NCBI RefSeq assembly: GCF_038396675.1
Contig: NC_088926.1
Location: forward strand, 8,712,001-8,776,000
Reading direction: 5' to 3'
Length of the DNA: 64,000 bases
Source: Hydra vulgaris
Taxonomy: Eukaryota; Cnidaria; Hydrozoa; Anthoathecata; Hydridae
This document shows, in pieces, positions 14,549 through 34,640 of the stretch; position 1 is the stretch's first letter, and the number at the start of each line of letters is the position of its first letter. The notes under the pieces are model-generated. The model did not search any database, had not been told where the DNA came from, and saw only the letters and a program-made list of their open reading frames with translations. The position numbers were made by a program, and so were the translations under genes.

Positions 14549-16140
14549 AAAAATTTTAAATCTAAATGGTCTCAATAAAAAAATGCGTTTTTAGAGATTC
14601 TAAACAGGTATGTATATTTTAGAAAATCAAGCCTACCTGCCATCTAAACTGCTTAATACCATCAAAAAAAATAATTTAGTTATAACTAAACTGCGATTAT
14701 ACTTTGTATTAATTTAGTTGTAACTAAACTGTAGGTATACTTTGAAGACTGTTAAGAAATTATGGATAAAGATGAGGTTAAATGTTGTTAGTGACACTAA
14801 ACTAAAAAAAGCTCTCACAAAGTTACACAAACATTATTCTGGTCTGAAGAATAATGAAAAAAGAAGCTCAAACTAGAAAAAACCTCAAAAACAGTCTTTT
14901 GAGCATGCCAGATTTAAAAAAACATATAAGACATAAAAAAATCAAGATGTAACAAAGGATCTGCCAAAGATAAGTTTGAAGATTTGATGTTTTTAGAATA
15001 ACTGGTTGGAGTAAAAAAGTTCATTTTTAGGACAGGGGATATTAAGTTTAGTAGAAAGGATAAACTTTACAACTAAAAACTTTAGAAGTTATTTTTATTA
15101 TTATTTCAGTTGCTATTATGGATATGATAAGTGATGTTTCACCAAATGTTAGGCTGGAGTGACAAGTGCCATTCTGTATTAAGCTGCTGTTGATCTTAAA
15201 GAAATAGATTTCAGGAAGTCTGGCTGAACATTTATATAATGAAAACATGATGAGTTTAAACATTTATAAAAATAGTAAAAAATATGCAAAAACTGAAAAA
15301 TACCTACTAAGTTTAGCCTTTTTATATAGATGAGTTTTCTTCCCTTATGATTTGCTTTCGCGGTTTAACAGAAAAAACGATAAAAAACGCTTTTATAGCG
15401 TGAAGGCTCTCGGCGCCCCTAAGAACTGGTAAACTCAATCTGTGTTTAAAGTTTTTTAAAAAATGCATATAAAATGTGAATAAAGTTTGGACTTGCCTAT
15501 ATGAATTAACAATATGTTAATAGTTACAACATCGGAGATGAAAAATAAAAAAGGCTGTTTTCTGCGGACAAAGTTCATTCTGCTTTCAGACGCTCCACAA
15601 GAGCTCCACAAGTCTAAGCAAAAATAACTGTCAACTAGTCTTTCCATCTTTACAAAGAAACAAAACACACGCACAAAATTACATTATATATAGCATAAAT
15701 TATAAAAGGAAGTTTAAACTTTTAGAAAACCTTGTTGAATGTGTAAAATAACACAAGAGTATGTTATTCCATTCTATCTAAAATAATAGTAATATTAAAC
15801 ATATATAATATAAGTAATTTAATCTGATTCTGAACTTATGTATTTGTAAACCTTACTATGAATAAAATAGGCTTTCTAATAAAAAAGGCTCGCAGTTTAA
15901 ATTGCTATAAAATGTAGTAACCAAAGGAAAAACTACTTTGGATATTTTTTAAGGTGCTGCTCCTTGTAATTTGGCATTATGAAATGTTTTTTCTATAATA
16001 TTATCCGGGTAAAGACATTCTTTTAACCATAATTTTAGTTCCGTTAAAGGTAGTTTTTCTGTAGCATAATCCGAGGTAAAAACAATTACTCTTTTAGCAA
16101 GATTATTAGCAAAAATGTTATTAGTTATTTAAAGTGTTTA
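14549..16140. other. No gene recognised
   Basis: AT-rich. A roughly 50-bp imperfect direct repeat containing AATTTAGTTATAACTAAACTG occurs at about 14670 and 14710. Nothing coding is supported. Confidence 0.4.
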
Positions 16141-16398
16141 TCGTGTAATGGTTTATCTACTTACACTGGAAAAACAAACAATTAAAGAAACCGTACTTAT
16201 GGCCATACTTTCAGTTGCAGAACAGGAAAATCTACAGACCAATTTGAAAATCATGTATTTGAATGCCAGAGATTGCACAATAAAACTATAGAACCTTTTT
16301 TCCAACTCTATGTTTTCCTTGAATTAAAAAGTGAAAAATATTTGTTGTCGTATGAAAGTCATTTACACAAACAAAAACATGACACATTTTATTGAGAC
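16141..16398 (+). pseudogene. Coding-like remnant of unknown origin
   Basis: One plus frame is open for about 65 codons and looks protein-like: GHTFSCRTGKSTDQF, then VFECQRL, then KTIEPFFQLYVFLELKS, ending HKQKHDTFY and a stop. The paired cysteines and histidine suggest a small zinc-binding finger. An in-frame TAA lies just upstream. I do not recognise the family. Confidence 0.3.
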
Positions 16399-16676
16399 TT
16401 CCTTTTAAAATAATGTTACAATGGTAACTCATAGTTACAATACAGCAATTAAATATTTCTATTATCTAACTTTCTAGAGTTATAAAAATCTTGACAAAGC
16501 ATTAAACATAGCATTACTGATGAAAATAGTGAAAGGCCTCTAGTGCTTTATTATCATTTATATCATATATATTTATTTTAAAGAAATAAATCATTTTTCA
16601 AATTTCAAAAATTCAATTAGAATTTTTTTGCTTGGCATACCTTTTTCCATTATATTGTTCATTATCAAATTTGTAG

Positions 16677-16807
<131 letters not shown>

Positions 16808-16963
16808 CATATCATTATTATTGTAATTATTATCATTGTAATCATTATATAAATAATACAATTTTTGTTTTAAGTACTATTATTATTAAAGTAGTAATAA
16901 TGTTATTACTATTTTATTAAAATAGTATTAAAATTATTACTGTTTCCATCAATGTTTAAAATT

Positions 16964-17116
16964 CTTCAGGTATTTGTTTTATATTGGTATCTTCAGGTAT
17001 TTATTTTATATTGATATCTTCAGGCATTTATTTTATATTGATATCTTCAGGTGTTTATTTTATATTGATATCTTCAGGTGTTTATTTTATATTGATATCT
17101 TCAGGTGTTTATTTTA
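16964..17116. repeat. 27-bp minisatellite, about 5.5 copies
   Basis: The unit ATCTTCAGGTGTTTATTTTA plus TATTGAT is repeated head to tail with one- or two-base changes. Confidence 0.85.
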
Positions 17117-17453
17117 AAATAATACTTTTACTATTGTAAAATTGTTATGAAACATATATTATTATTAAAATATATTGTTATTAAAAATATTGTTATTAAA
17201 TATATTTGATTTGATTTGTTGTTGTTTAAAACAGTTGATAAAAAGGCATGTAATTTTCTTACTAAGAGTTTTTGGCCGGATCGAAAATTTTTTAATATTT
17301 TATCAAACCTTTTTAACACAGTAATAGTGACGTAGTAGTGAAAAGCACTTATTGTAAGTGAAAAATACTCAGCTTCATTCAATGCTTAACAGATTTATAT
17401 GGTTAAGAGAAAATACAATAAAAGTTAAAAAATATATATCTAAAAAAACTATG
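17117..17453. other. No gene recognised
   Basis: AT-rich with an ATTATTAAA-like imperfect repeat near 17160-17200. Confidence 0.4.
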
Positions 17454-17455
17454 TA

Positions 17456-17563
17456 CCCAGTGGGCACAATACGTTTTTAAAACGTTTTTTAGACGTTTTT
17501 ATAAGGTTTAAACCTAATAAAAACGTCCAAAGAACGTTTTAAAAACGTACAGTGCCCACAGGG
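17456..17563. mobile_element. Palindromic MITE, 108 bp, TA target duplication
   Basis: The ends CCCAGTGGGCAC and GTGCCCACAGGG are flanked by TA on both sides (17454-17455, 17564-17565). Inner ACGTTTTTAAAACGTT blocks also pair, so the whole element folds into one hairpin around TTTAAA. Size and TA flanks suit a Tc1/mariner-type non-autonomous element. No coding capacity. Confidence 0.75.
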
Positions 17564-17565
17564 TA

Positions 17566-18897
<1,332 letters not shown>

Positions 18898-21465
18898 GAC
18901 AAATATTGGCTACATGATTTGTGATCTTCTTTCTAGGGCCGACGACATCTGGGAGGACGTTCCTCTTTTCCCTCCCCTTCCCTCTCCCACCTTTTTTCTG
19001 AAGGACTTTTCTTTTCTTTTTTTGAAAAAAATAGATGTTAGGGACTTTTTTTTAGAACATGACGATCGTGCCCTTTCCCTTCTAAACACGATTAATGATT
19101 GTCAATTGAAACAAAACAAACAAAATAAAACAAATTAAACAAACAAACAAAATAAAAAAAGCACATATTTGTAATCAGATTGTTCTGAGATATCTTATGC
19201 ATAATAGGGTAATATCGTTATCCTCTTGGATAACAATTTAGCCCTATAATGCTTTCTCCAGGAATCAATTCAGGCTGTTCCTTATCTAAATTAATAATAA
19301 TTTATAAAGCCTCCGCAATTTGTGACTGTACAATGTTTGCAGAAAATACAAATTTGTTTTAATGACAAAGTTTTATTTGTCTATCTCTATCAATGACTCT
19401 TTTCATAGAGCTAACTCTGAACAAAAAAACATGGATCAGTGCTAATAAGTTATTATTAAACAAAGTTAATAATTATTGCAACCCCTTTTTTTATTCAAAT
19501 ATTTCTTTAAAAAATTTTTCACACATGACTTTATATATTGAAGTGTATTTTGTTTACACTAACATGATTAAGAAAATTGGTGTCAAAATGTTGTTGTGAA
19601 AAAGTAAATAAAAATAAAATAAAATAATAAAATTTACAGTGCATTCACCAATCTAAAATACCTACTCATTTCTTAAACTTTTTTAGTAATTTTCTATTGT
19701 TTGTCTACTTAAAATGCAATTTTTGTTTTATAACGACCTAATAAACAATCTAATAACCTAATAATAATCTAATAAATAAATAATAAACGACCTAATAAAC
19801 AAAGATAATATTTTTATTGTTCTGATTTGATTAAATAATTTTAAAACGATTTTTCTTTGTTCATTAGTCATAAAGTAAAAGTCTGTTTTGTGGATTAAGC
19901 AATTTTTATAAAATTTGTTAAAACTATGCATAATTATTAGTAAATTGCGAAATAAAAATTGTATGATAATTTTATAAATTTCGCTGATTTATTTTAAGTA
20001 ACTTATTTTTTAAACGACAGTAAACAGCCAATCTTGGTCAGAACAATTTTTTTACTTCAAATTTTTAAGTTTTTGACACGTTAAGAAATTTTTATTCAGG
20101 TAAATAAAGTTTTGTAGTTTAAAAAAGTCAAACTTTTTAAAATATCATGCAATCTTAAATTTGCCAACTTTTTGTTTGAAGTTCAATTAAATATATGCAA
20201 AAACCCCTGCTGCTGGTGTTGCATTAACTTATTTCTAATTGGCAAACAGCAATAATTGCTGCAGCCTTTACTTGCTTGCTCAAACCTGATAATGAACTTA
20301 GCTTTCGTAGAAAGTTTATTATTAATTAGAAATCAAGCCTAAGTTGCGATGCTCTCCGTGTAGATATTTATGGTACCATGTAGATATTAATGGTACCATG
20401 GATATAAGTGGTTAAACTTAAATACTAAGTTCTTGCATTTCCTTGTTTTTTTCTCTAAAGCACTCTATTTCTTGTTTAATTTTTTATTCTTTTCAGCAGC
20501 TCATATTTATTTATTCTTTCTGGTGTCTTTTTTTAATGATTTTTGATAAGTTTTTGGGATTTTTGGGGGTGACAGGAATTATTTCGCAAATTTTAGAATG
20601 TCTCAATTAGTGGTTTTCCTATTTTTTGATTGTTAAAAAACAGAATAAGGAATAATGTCGCATGCAAACTTAATAAGTATTGTTAAAAACAAAATAAACG
20701 AATTATGTCGCAAATAAATTTAATGAATAGTGTCAAAAGAAAAACTATTTGCAACACTATTCCTTTCACTATTGCAACACCATTCTTTTTCCTTTTTTTT
20801 TTTATTTGTGCTTTTTTTTTATAATCAATTTTCTAAATATTTTATCTTTGTATTTAAAATACTAAAAAGAAAGAAGTTTTATAAATTTATTTAAAAAGTT
20901 ATAGTTATTTATCCATATCAATTTTATTTATAAAGTCTTATTAAAATCTTTTACACTATAAACTGTCACAATATCTTATGTAATATTTAAGGCGTAAAGG
21001 TGTAAGGGGCTTAGCAATGAGAAAAATTATGTTCTCTTCTTGCCCTTGCTATTTGTATTAACAATGTGTCTTACGGTTTAAATAAATTTTTATGGTAAAA
21101 ATAAAAAAAATTAAAACATTGCTATTTTGGTTTCTCGAGAGCCATTCTAAATTTTGACCTAGATATTTGGTTGCTCGTAGGTTAGATATTAGTCAAACAC
21201 GTTTGAAAACTTAGATGGTTCTTAAAAAGCTGTGGCAGGTAGACAAGATCTATTTGATGCTGGTCGTTAAGCTAAATTTGATGTTTTTGTGGTTGTTACT
21301 AGGCAAAGCATTACCTGATTATGATGGCGCGTAAGTAGCTGAAACGGTTCTTTTTTTTTCTTTTTTATACGCATAAAGTCTATAGATAAAAAAAAAAAAT
21401 TTAAACTCAACTTAGGTTATACTTATTTAAAAAATAAGATTTGTATGAAATACAGTATATAAATT
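18898..21465. other. No gene recognised
   Basis: Includes a C-rich patch at 18936-18995, an ACAAACAAAATAAA low-complexity run (19108-19160), AATAAAC-type repeats at 19735-19800, and paired GATATTTATGGTACCATG direct repeats at 20366-20402. No exon or transposase block is readable. Confidence 0.4.
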
Positions 21466-21471
21466 TATATA

Positions 21472-21561
<90 letters not shown>
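21466..21561. repeat. (TA)n microsatellite
   Basis: About 95 bp of TA with one GTAT near its start. Confidence 0.95.
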
Positions 21562-23041
<1,480 letters not shown>

Positions 23042-23075
23042 ATTCTACATAAGTACAACACTTAAAATGGATTAA

Positions 23076-29246
<6,171 letters not shown>

Positions 29247-30039
29247 ACAGTTTTATGTTATTTGCGTTTTTATATCGTTATGTAAATTTTTGTAAATATT
29301 TATGTAAATATTATAATTTTTCCTTTTTACGCAAACTGGCTCAAGATGCACAACTTATGTAGAAAAAAAAAACTAAAGTAGAAAAAACAAGTTTAACAAT
29401 AAATACTTTCATTTTTTTCAGAGAGTGTCAAATAAGCAAGGTTTTTTCTTTTTTGAAGAAACAATTTTTTTTTTGCTGAGTTTATTGTTAAAGTTAGATC
29501 ATAATAAGTTGTTCGATGTTTTGATAATCAATAAAAAAAACTTTTTTTTTAACCTAATTTTATATTTAGACCGTAACTATGTTTGTTAAAACAAAGAATA
29601 TTAGACAAGGATTTTTTTTTTTAATGAAGATAATTGTTATAAAAAGTAATTGCTTCATATTTTTGAATTGATTAAATTTTTCATAAATATCACTAACACA
29701 ACAAGAAGGTCTTTTTCTTTAATAAGGCTAAATGTTATTTAAAACTTATTTTCTCATTAATGACTACTATATTAAATTTTGATCAATACTTGTTATTACT
29801 ATTATAATTATTTATTTATTTATTTGTTTATACGCATTTTACAAGTTTCATCAAACGTCTATATCTTTAAACAGTTTAGGGAGGTTATACTTTTCATATT
29901 TTTCATCAAGAACAAATGTTCTTATATGATATTCCTCTATATCAAGTTCTATGTCAAAAAACAATGTAAATACAGCTTATGTAGCTATATATAAATATAA
30001 ACATTTTAAGAATTTTTTACTTATTAGGTGTTTTGTTTT
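29247..30039. other. 3' flank of GPCR gene 2
   Basis: AATAAA at 29398-29403 is a candidate polyadenylation signal about 150 bp after the stop. Otherwise AT-rich with no gene. Confidence 0.4.
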
Positions 30040-30374
30040 ATCCATAATGCCAATTATTTTCAATTTTGTTTTCAATTAAAGTAATTTGTTTTTTCCAGTT
30101 AAGTTGTTTATCAAATAATATTCCAAGAATTTTAAGTTGCTTATCAAATATTATTCCAAGAATTTGAAGCAACTTTTACTACTATTTTATTTATAGTTAT
30201 GTGACGAAGTTAAAAGGACGAGTAATCAAACGTATATTAGTAACAAAATAAAATATACATTTAGTTTTACTAATATTGAAACAAAGTTTGTTTAACTTGA
30301 ACCAGTCATTAAAGTTTTCCAACTCTCAAATTAATCTGGAGTTTTTTATACCCATTTCAATATATAAAAGTATA
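30040..30374 (-). pseudogene. LINE reverse transcriptase fragment, downstream part (split by Tc1)
   Basis: On the minus strand it reads a DWFKLNKLCFNISKTKCI block followed by LLQILGIIFDKQL, repeated as LKILGILFDKQLNWKKQI. This is the thumb region of non-LTR reverse transcriptases (consensus LNIxKTxxxxF then FLGVxxDxxLxWxxHI). The repeat reflects a direct duplication of about 36 bp at 30105-30165. Stops and frame changes are present. The matching upstream palm motif lies on the other side of the Tc1 insertion (32377-32545). Confidence 0.55.
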
Positions 30375-30667
30375 TACAGTATTGGACAAAACATTTGCAA
30401 CCAACAACGAACAATGCTAAAAAGTGTTCCTAATTTTACATGTCTTAAAAACGAAACAAACTATACTACCACAGCAAACAATTCAGGAGTCTGGAGTTAT
30501 AGCATGCCATGACATGAGCAATCAGCTGACAGGTGACAGTACACAGGCAGAATTTCGTTGACAAGTGCCATTTTGCAACGGACAAAACAAGGGCAACTTT
30601 TTTGGTTTGTTTCATTTTCTTAAGTCTGGTCCGTGTCAACGTCACGGAACTTTTTTAATATATAAAG

Positions 30668-30813
30668 GAAGTATCCAGAAGTTTCCAGAAGAAACATCTG
30701 GAAGCATCCAGTAGCATCCAGAAGTATCCAGAAACGGTCAGAAGCATCTAGACGCATCCAGAAGCTTCCAGAAGCATCGAAAAAAAGCATCTAGAATCTT
30801 CCAGAACATGTTC
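30668..30813 (+). promoter_or_regulatory. Heat-shock-element array of Tc1 copy 1
   Basis: Roughly 14 decamers of the type GAAGCATCCA in 10-bp phase. Three stretches are perfect nGAAnnTTCnnGAAn sites: 30678-30690, 30761-30773 and 30794-30806. That pattern is the binding site of heat-shock factor trimers. The array ends 25 bp before the TATA box and is preserved, with more perfect sites, in copy 2. Confidence 0.65.
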
Positions 30814-30830
30814 ACACAGGTTCATTTTAC

Positions 30831-30870
30831 TATATAAGAGACATGTAAATCGACATGTAATTCAGTCAGT
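30831..30870 (+). promoter_or_regulatory. TATA box and initiator-like site of Tc1 copy 1
   Basis: TATATAA at 30831-30837 is followed about 31 bp later by TTCAGTC (30861-30867), an initiator-like sequence at the canonical distance. The leader ATG follows at 30873. Conserved in copy 2 on the minus strand. Confidence 0.55.
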
Positions 30871-30872
30871 AT

Positions 30873-31067
30873 ATGGAAGTCAATCAGTCAGTATTATCAA
30901 GACAGTTTATCGAAGTGAGTTTTATCAAAGAGTTTTATCGAAGAACATCAATACAAGAAGTGAAATACAACAAGTGTTTCATTACATCAATACAGTCCAC
31001 ATCCAACCAAGACGTTGTGTTCCACAGAGCATTATTGTATCATCACAAGGTAAATGTAACACGGTAA
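30873..31067 (+). CDS. 64-codon leader ORF of Tc1 copy 1
   Basis: Begins MEVNQSVLSRQF and ends KVNVTR. The predicted protein is identical to the ORF in copy 2 (47639-47833). Its last codons overlap a good splice donor (ACACG/GTAAGC, 31063/31064). Removing 31064-31115 (acceptor TTCAAG/TGCAAAA) fuses it in frame to the transposase as ..NVTRAKMAPDS. It could therefore be an N-terminal exon of the transposase or merely 5' leader sequence. Confidence 0.4.
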   Translation: MEVNQSVLSRQFIEVSFIKEFYRRTSIQEVKYNKCFITSIQSTSNQDVVFHRALLYHHKVNVTR

Positions 31068-31104
31068 GCCTTGAGAAGCGTGATTATTTATTTTTATTAT
31101 TTTT

Positions 31105-32013
31105 ATGACTTCAAGTGCAAAAATGGCTCCCGACAGTCTTGGATTGGAACTAAGAAAGAAAATTATTGGCGATTACGTAAGTGGAATGTCACAAAAAAGT
31201 ATTTGTGATAAATATCGCGTGAAAAAATGGGCTGTATCAAGACTATGTTCCAAATATCGCTCTACGGGCAAGTTGGCAGCAGATAACAAAAGTGGAAGAC
31301 CGCGTTCCACCACTTCTAGAGAGGATTCTATGATCGTCAGATCCGTCAAGATGGATCCCTGGATATCATCAGTCGAGATACAAATGCAATTAGAGCTGCC
31401 TGTATCGGACCGAACAATCAGACGACGCGCTGTTGAAGCCGGATTGTTTTCTCAACGCCCTGCAAAGAAACCCTTGATTTCACTAAAAAACCAGAAGAAA
31501 AGACTCCTGTTTGCTACATCTCATATTGACTGGAATGTGCAGAAATGGAAAACTGTCCTGTTCAGTAATGAATCGAAGTTCAACATCATTCAGAGCGATG
31601 GCATTTGCCGTGTACGTCGACCGGCCAGAAAACGCCTCGATTTACGTTACTGCCATAAGACCGTGAGGCATGGTGGAGGCAATGTAATGGTCTGGGGGTG
31701 TTTTTCTGCTAACGGTCTAGGTCCAATACATCGAAACGATGGAATAATGGACCGTTTCATGTATAAAAATATCCTGAAAGATGTTATGTTACCTCATGCT
31801 GAATGGAATATGCCAATAAAATGGGTTTTTCAGCAAGACAACAATTCGAAACACACTGCAAAAGTAGTCAAGCAGTGGTTTCAAGACAACTACCTATCGG
31901 TAATAGATTGGCCACCTCAATCTCCGGATCTCAACCCAATCGAGAACCTGTGGGAGATCGTCAACCGCAGAATTAATCGTGAAGGTGTTCGTAATAAGGA
32001 TCAAATGTTTTAA
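31105..32013 (+). pseudogene. Tc1 transposase, copy 1 (disabled)
   Basis: A 302-codon open frame. It has an N-terminal homeodomain-like helix-turn-helix region (about residues 12-60), the GRPRS hook linking to a second DNA-binding fold, and a DDE core. The core reads VLFSNESKF (first catalytic position, N instead of D), WVFQQDNNSKHTA (second D) and SPDLNPIENLW (E), with exactly 34 residues between the second D and E, the Tc1 hallmark. The frame stops at TAA 32011-32013, where copy 2 has GAA. A deletion of about 10 bp then shifts the last 35 or so codons, whose remnant ends at TGA near 32118. The full protein would have been about 340 residues. Acts in cut-and-paste transposition at TA sites. 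Confidence 0.85.
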
Positions 32014-32376
32014 CAAATCCAAAGGGCCTGGGCAGCAGTTTCATTGATCACCTGATCGGGTCTATGCCTCGAAGATGCAAGGCTGTGATCGACAAGAAAG
32101 GATTCGCCACGAAATACTGAGAGCGAAATACAGCTTGGTCAACATTTTGTCAAGTTGCACTTGTTTTGTTCAGAAGGAAATCAACTTTTTTTAATACTTT
32201 TGATTAATTTATTAATTTTCTTGTACAAATAATGAACTTTGTTATGAATAAAACTTGAAGAACTTTGTCTCTAAACGGTTCCATAGTTATTTTTCTAAAT
32301 TGGAAAAATGCAGCACTTTTATATAAAGAAACTAAATTAGCATCATTTGGTTGCACTCGTTTTGTCCGATACTGTA

Positions 32377-32545
32377 TATATTCAAACGGGTATTAAAAAC
32401 ATTAGTGTCGTCACCAAAATGTGATATTGAAGTGTCATATTCAAAAAGGACAAAATTAAGAATGTTTGAGTGCAGGTAGACATCATTTACTTAAGTTAGA
32501 AATATTAAAGGTCTAAGAGTAGAGCCTTCAACATAATTATTATTA
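32377..32545 (-). pseudogene. LINE reverse transcriptase fragment, upstream part (split by Tc1)
   Basis: On the minus strand it reads PLIFLT.VNDVYLHSNILNFVLF, then EYDT where the family has ADDT, then a GDDTNVF block. This is the palm motif C region of a non-LTR reverse transcriptase. It continues across the Tc1 insertion into 30040-30374. Confidence 0.55.
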
Positions 32546-33549
32546 TATTTGTACAAATGTTCTTGATGGTAAAAAAAGCTTACCATTTAGTCTGTTTTAT
32601 GCTTCATTTTTTTGGTAAAAATATCAGTATAATATTCAAAATAGTAAGAAATTATTTTTATGGTAAAAATCAGAAGCATGGAACGTTTAACTTGTTTTGC
32701 AAAAAGTTTTTGTTGTTTTTTTTATTTAATGAAATATTAATTACTTTGGGTCAATAATAGGTGTATTAGAGAGGTTTTTTTTTTTTTTTTTGTTTGATAG
32801 AGTAATATTAACAAAAGTAAACAATGTAAGTAATAATAAAAGAAGTTTTTTTAGAAAAGTTTATTAAAATACCATTTCACATCTCTTTTTTAATTTCATA
32901 TCTCTTTTATACTTCACTTTTTTTTCGAAAAATAATATACTCTTAAAGCTGTTTTAAGTTGTCCAAAAAAAAGGCAGCTCAATATAAACACTTGCAAAGT
33001 TAGGCGTTAGATTAATGTTTTTGAAACCTTTTGATTAACTTTTAATTTTTAAATAAAACTTAATAACTTTATATTGCATAAAAGTTCCAACCTTGAGCAA
33101 ACTTGTATTTAAACACATACCAGTAGTATTTGTACTATTGCAGAGGTGTGACATAGGTATGTGTATCTATGTATGAATAGGTATGTGTATGCATATAGCA
33201 GCGTAAAAGGTAGCCGAAAAACATTTTAAGGGTTGTTTAACACTAAATATTTATGAATAATAGTTTCCAGTGTCCTGGAAATTATTCCTGTCATTGGGAT
33301 TCAAAATTCTTAAAAACTTCTATTAGGTATTGCAAAAAAACTCTTTAACTTTGCAAAACGGATCCCTAACTATGCAGGACATACTTTCCCATTAGGGGCG
33401 TAAGCACACCGTGGTGAGATTGTGTTTGCGTAAGTATAAATTAGTAGCTGCACATTTGAATGTGCAGCTACCTTTGCAAAACCTCTTTCGCCTACCTACA
33501 AGTGCTCGTTCGCAACTTGTGTAGTTCCCTATTTGTGAAGAAAATTGAG
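32546..33549. other. No gene recognised
   Basis: AT-rich. Contains GTATGTGTAT-type short repeats (33155-33195) and a weak inverted repeat GTAGCTGCACATT/AATGTGCAGCTAC at about 33447-33472. No coding evidence. Confidence 0.4.
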
Positions 33550-34640
33550 TGTTACGCCTAACTTTAATAAAGGGAGTGAACTAAATGCATGAAACTACCG
33601 GTCTATCATCCATTCTACGCAAAACGATTAAAAGTATATTTCAAACAAGCATAATGAAACACTATGTTGCTAATGGTTTAATTACTCCAAAGCAGCATGG
33701 TTTTGTTCATTGCAAGGGTTGTACCTCAAACCTGTTAGAATCTCGGGACATCATGATGGAAGCAATTCATTGCAGTCACGCAGTAGACGTCACATACACA
33801 GACTTTGCGAAGACATTTGACAAAGTGCCGCATAAATACCTTCATAAGTTAAGAGCCTACGGTATTCAAGCCGTGCTCGTAGACTGAACTCAGCTTGGTT
33901 ACGCAATCAAAGTTAACAAGTGATCATCAACGTCATCATATAGAAATGGCAAGCGATCAATAGTAGTGTGTCTCAAGGCTCGGTCTTGGGTTGATTGCTC
34001 TTTGTAATCTTCATTAATAACCTTCCGGACAGCAACGCACATCATATGAAACTGTGTGCTGACAACAGTATAATTATTGACATAATTAAAAATGAGTCGG
34101 ACAGCATTACTTTCCACCCTGACATTGACAGAGCAATGGTCACATATTTTGCTTTTCCATTTCAATCATGAGAAATACAAAATAATGCATGTTGGCCGCG
34201 CATGTAACAAGTGGACGCGCGAATACTCAATATCCATTCGAAAAGACCGAAATCCAATCGAACGAGACCTTGGTGTGATGGTCTTCTATGACCTTAACGT
34301 CAGACCACAAGTAGAGTCAGCTGCATCAATAGCAAATGGAGTGCTAGGGCGATTCAAAAAATCATTTCTTAGTTGCTGTTTTTATTTATAGCGCACACTG
34401 TATCATATTTACATTCGCTCCAAACTTGAGCTTGCTGTTCATGCCGCATTTAAATTCCAGCATTGCTATCTTTGAGTCCAACATCGAGAGACAAAAACAA
34501 TATCATCTATTAAATACCTGTCTTTTGAAAATCGACTCCAACAGCCCGGTCTAACAACAATTGAAGAACGCCGTAAAAGAGCAGACTTTATTGAACAATT
34601 TAAAATCATGCGTCAACTAGAACTTGTCAGTTTTTTCGTT
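33550..34640 (+). pseudogene. CR1/L2-like LINE reverse transcriptase remnant
   Basis: Plus-strand blocks in order are SIMKHYVANGLITPKQHGF (33640), VDVTYTDFAKTFDKVPHKYL (33788), which is the palm motif A with its aspartate kept, CVSQGSVLG (33970), FVIFINNLPDS (34003), ADNSIIID (34060) in place of YADDxK, HEKYKIMHVGR (34164), RDLGVMVFYDL (34263), and the C-terminal TTIEERRKRADFIEQFKI (34556). Stops and shifts near 33885 and 33990 and in the catalytic box show it is dead. The domain order is that of a non-LTR retrotransposon pol. Confidence 0.75.

Larger units (their letters stand above)
30377..32374 (+). mobile_element. Tc1-family element, copy 1 (1998 bp)
   Basis: The ends CAGTATTGGACAAAAC and GTTTTGTCCGATACTG are flanked by TA duplications (30375-30376 and 32375-32376). 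Subterminal inner repeats GGACAAAACAAGGGCAAC (30580-30597) and GTTGCACTTGTTTTGTTC (32154-32171) repeat the outer end motif, an IR/DR layout like that of Sleeping Beauty-type elements. Interior order: HSE array (30668-30806), TATA box, leader ORF, transposase. It is inserted in a LINE. Confidence 0.9.

Noticed and set aside
16964..17116. CRISPR-like array
   Set aside because: Contiguous 27-bp tandem repeats without spacers, in a eukaryotic context. It is a minisatellite.
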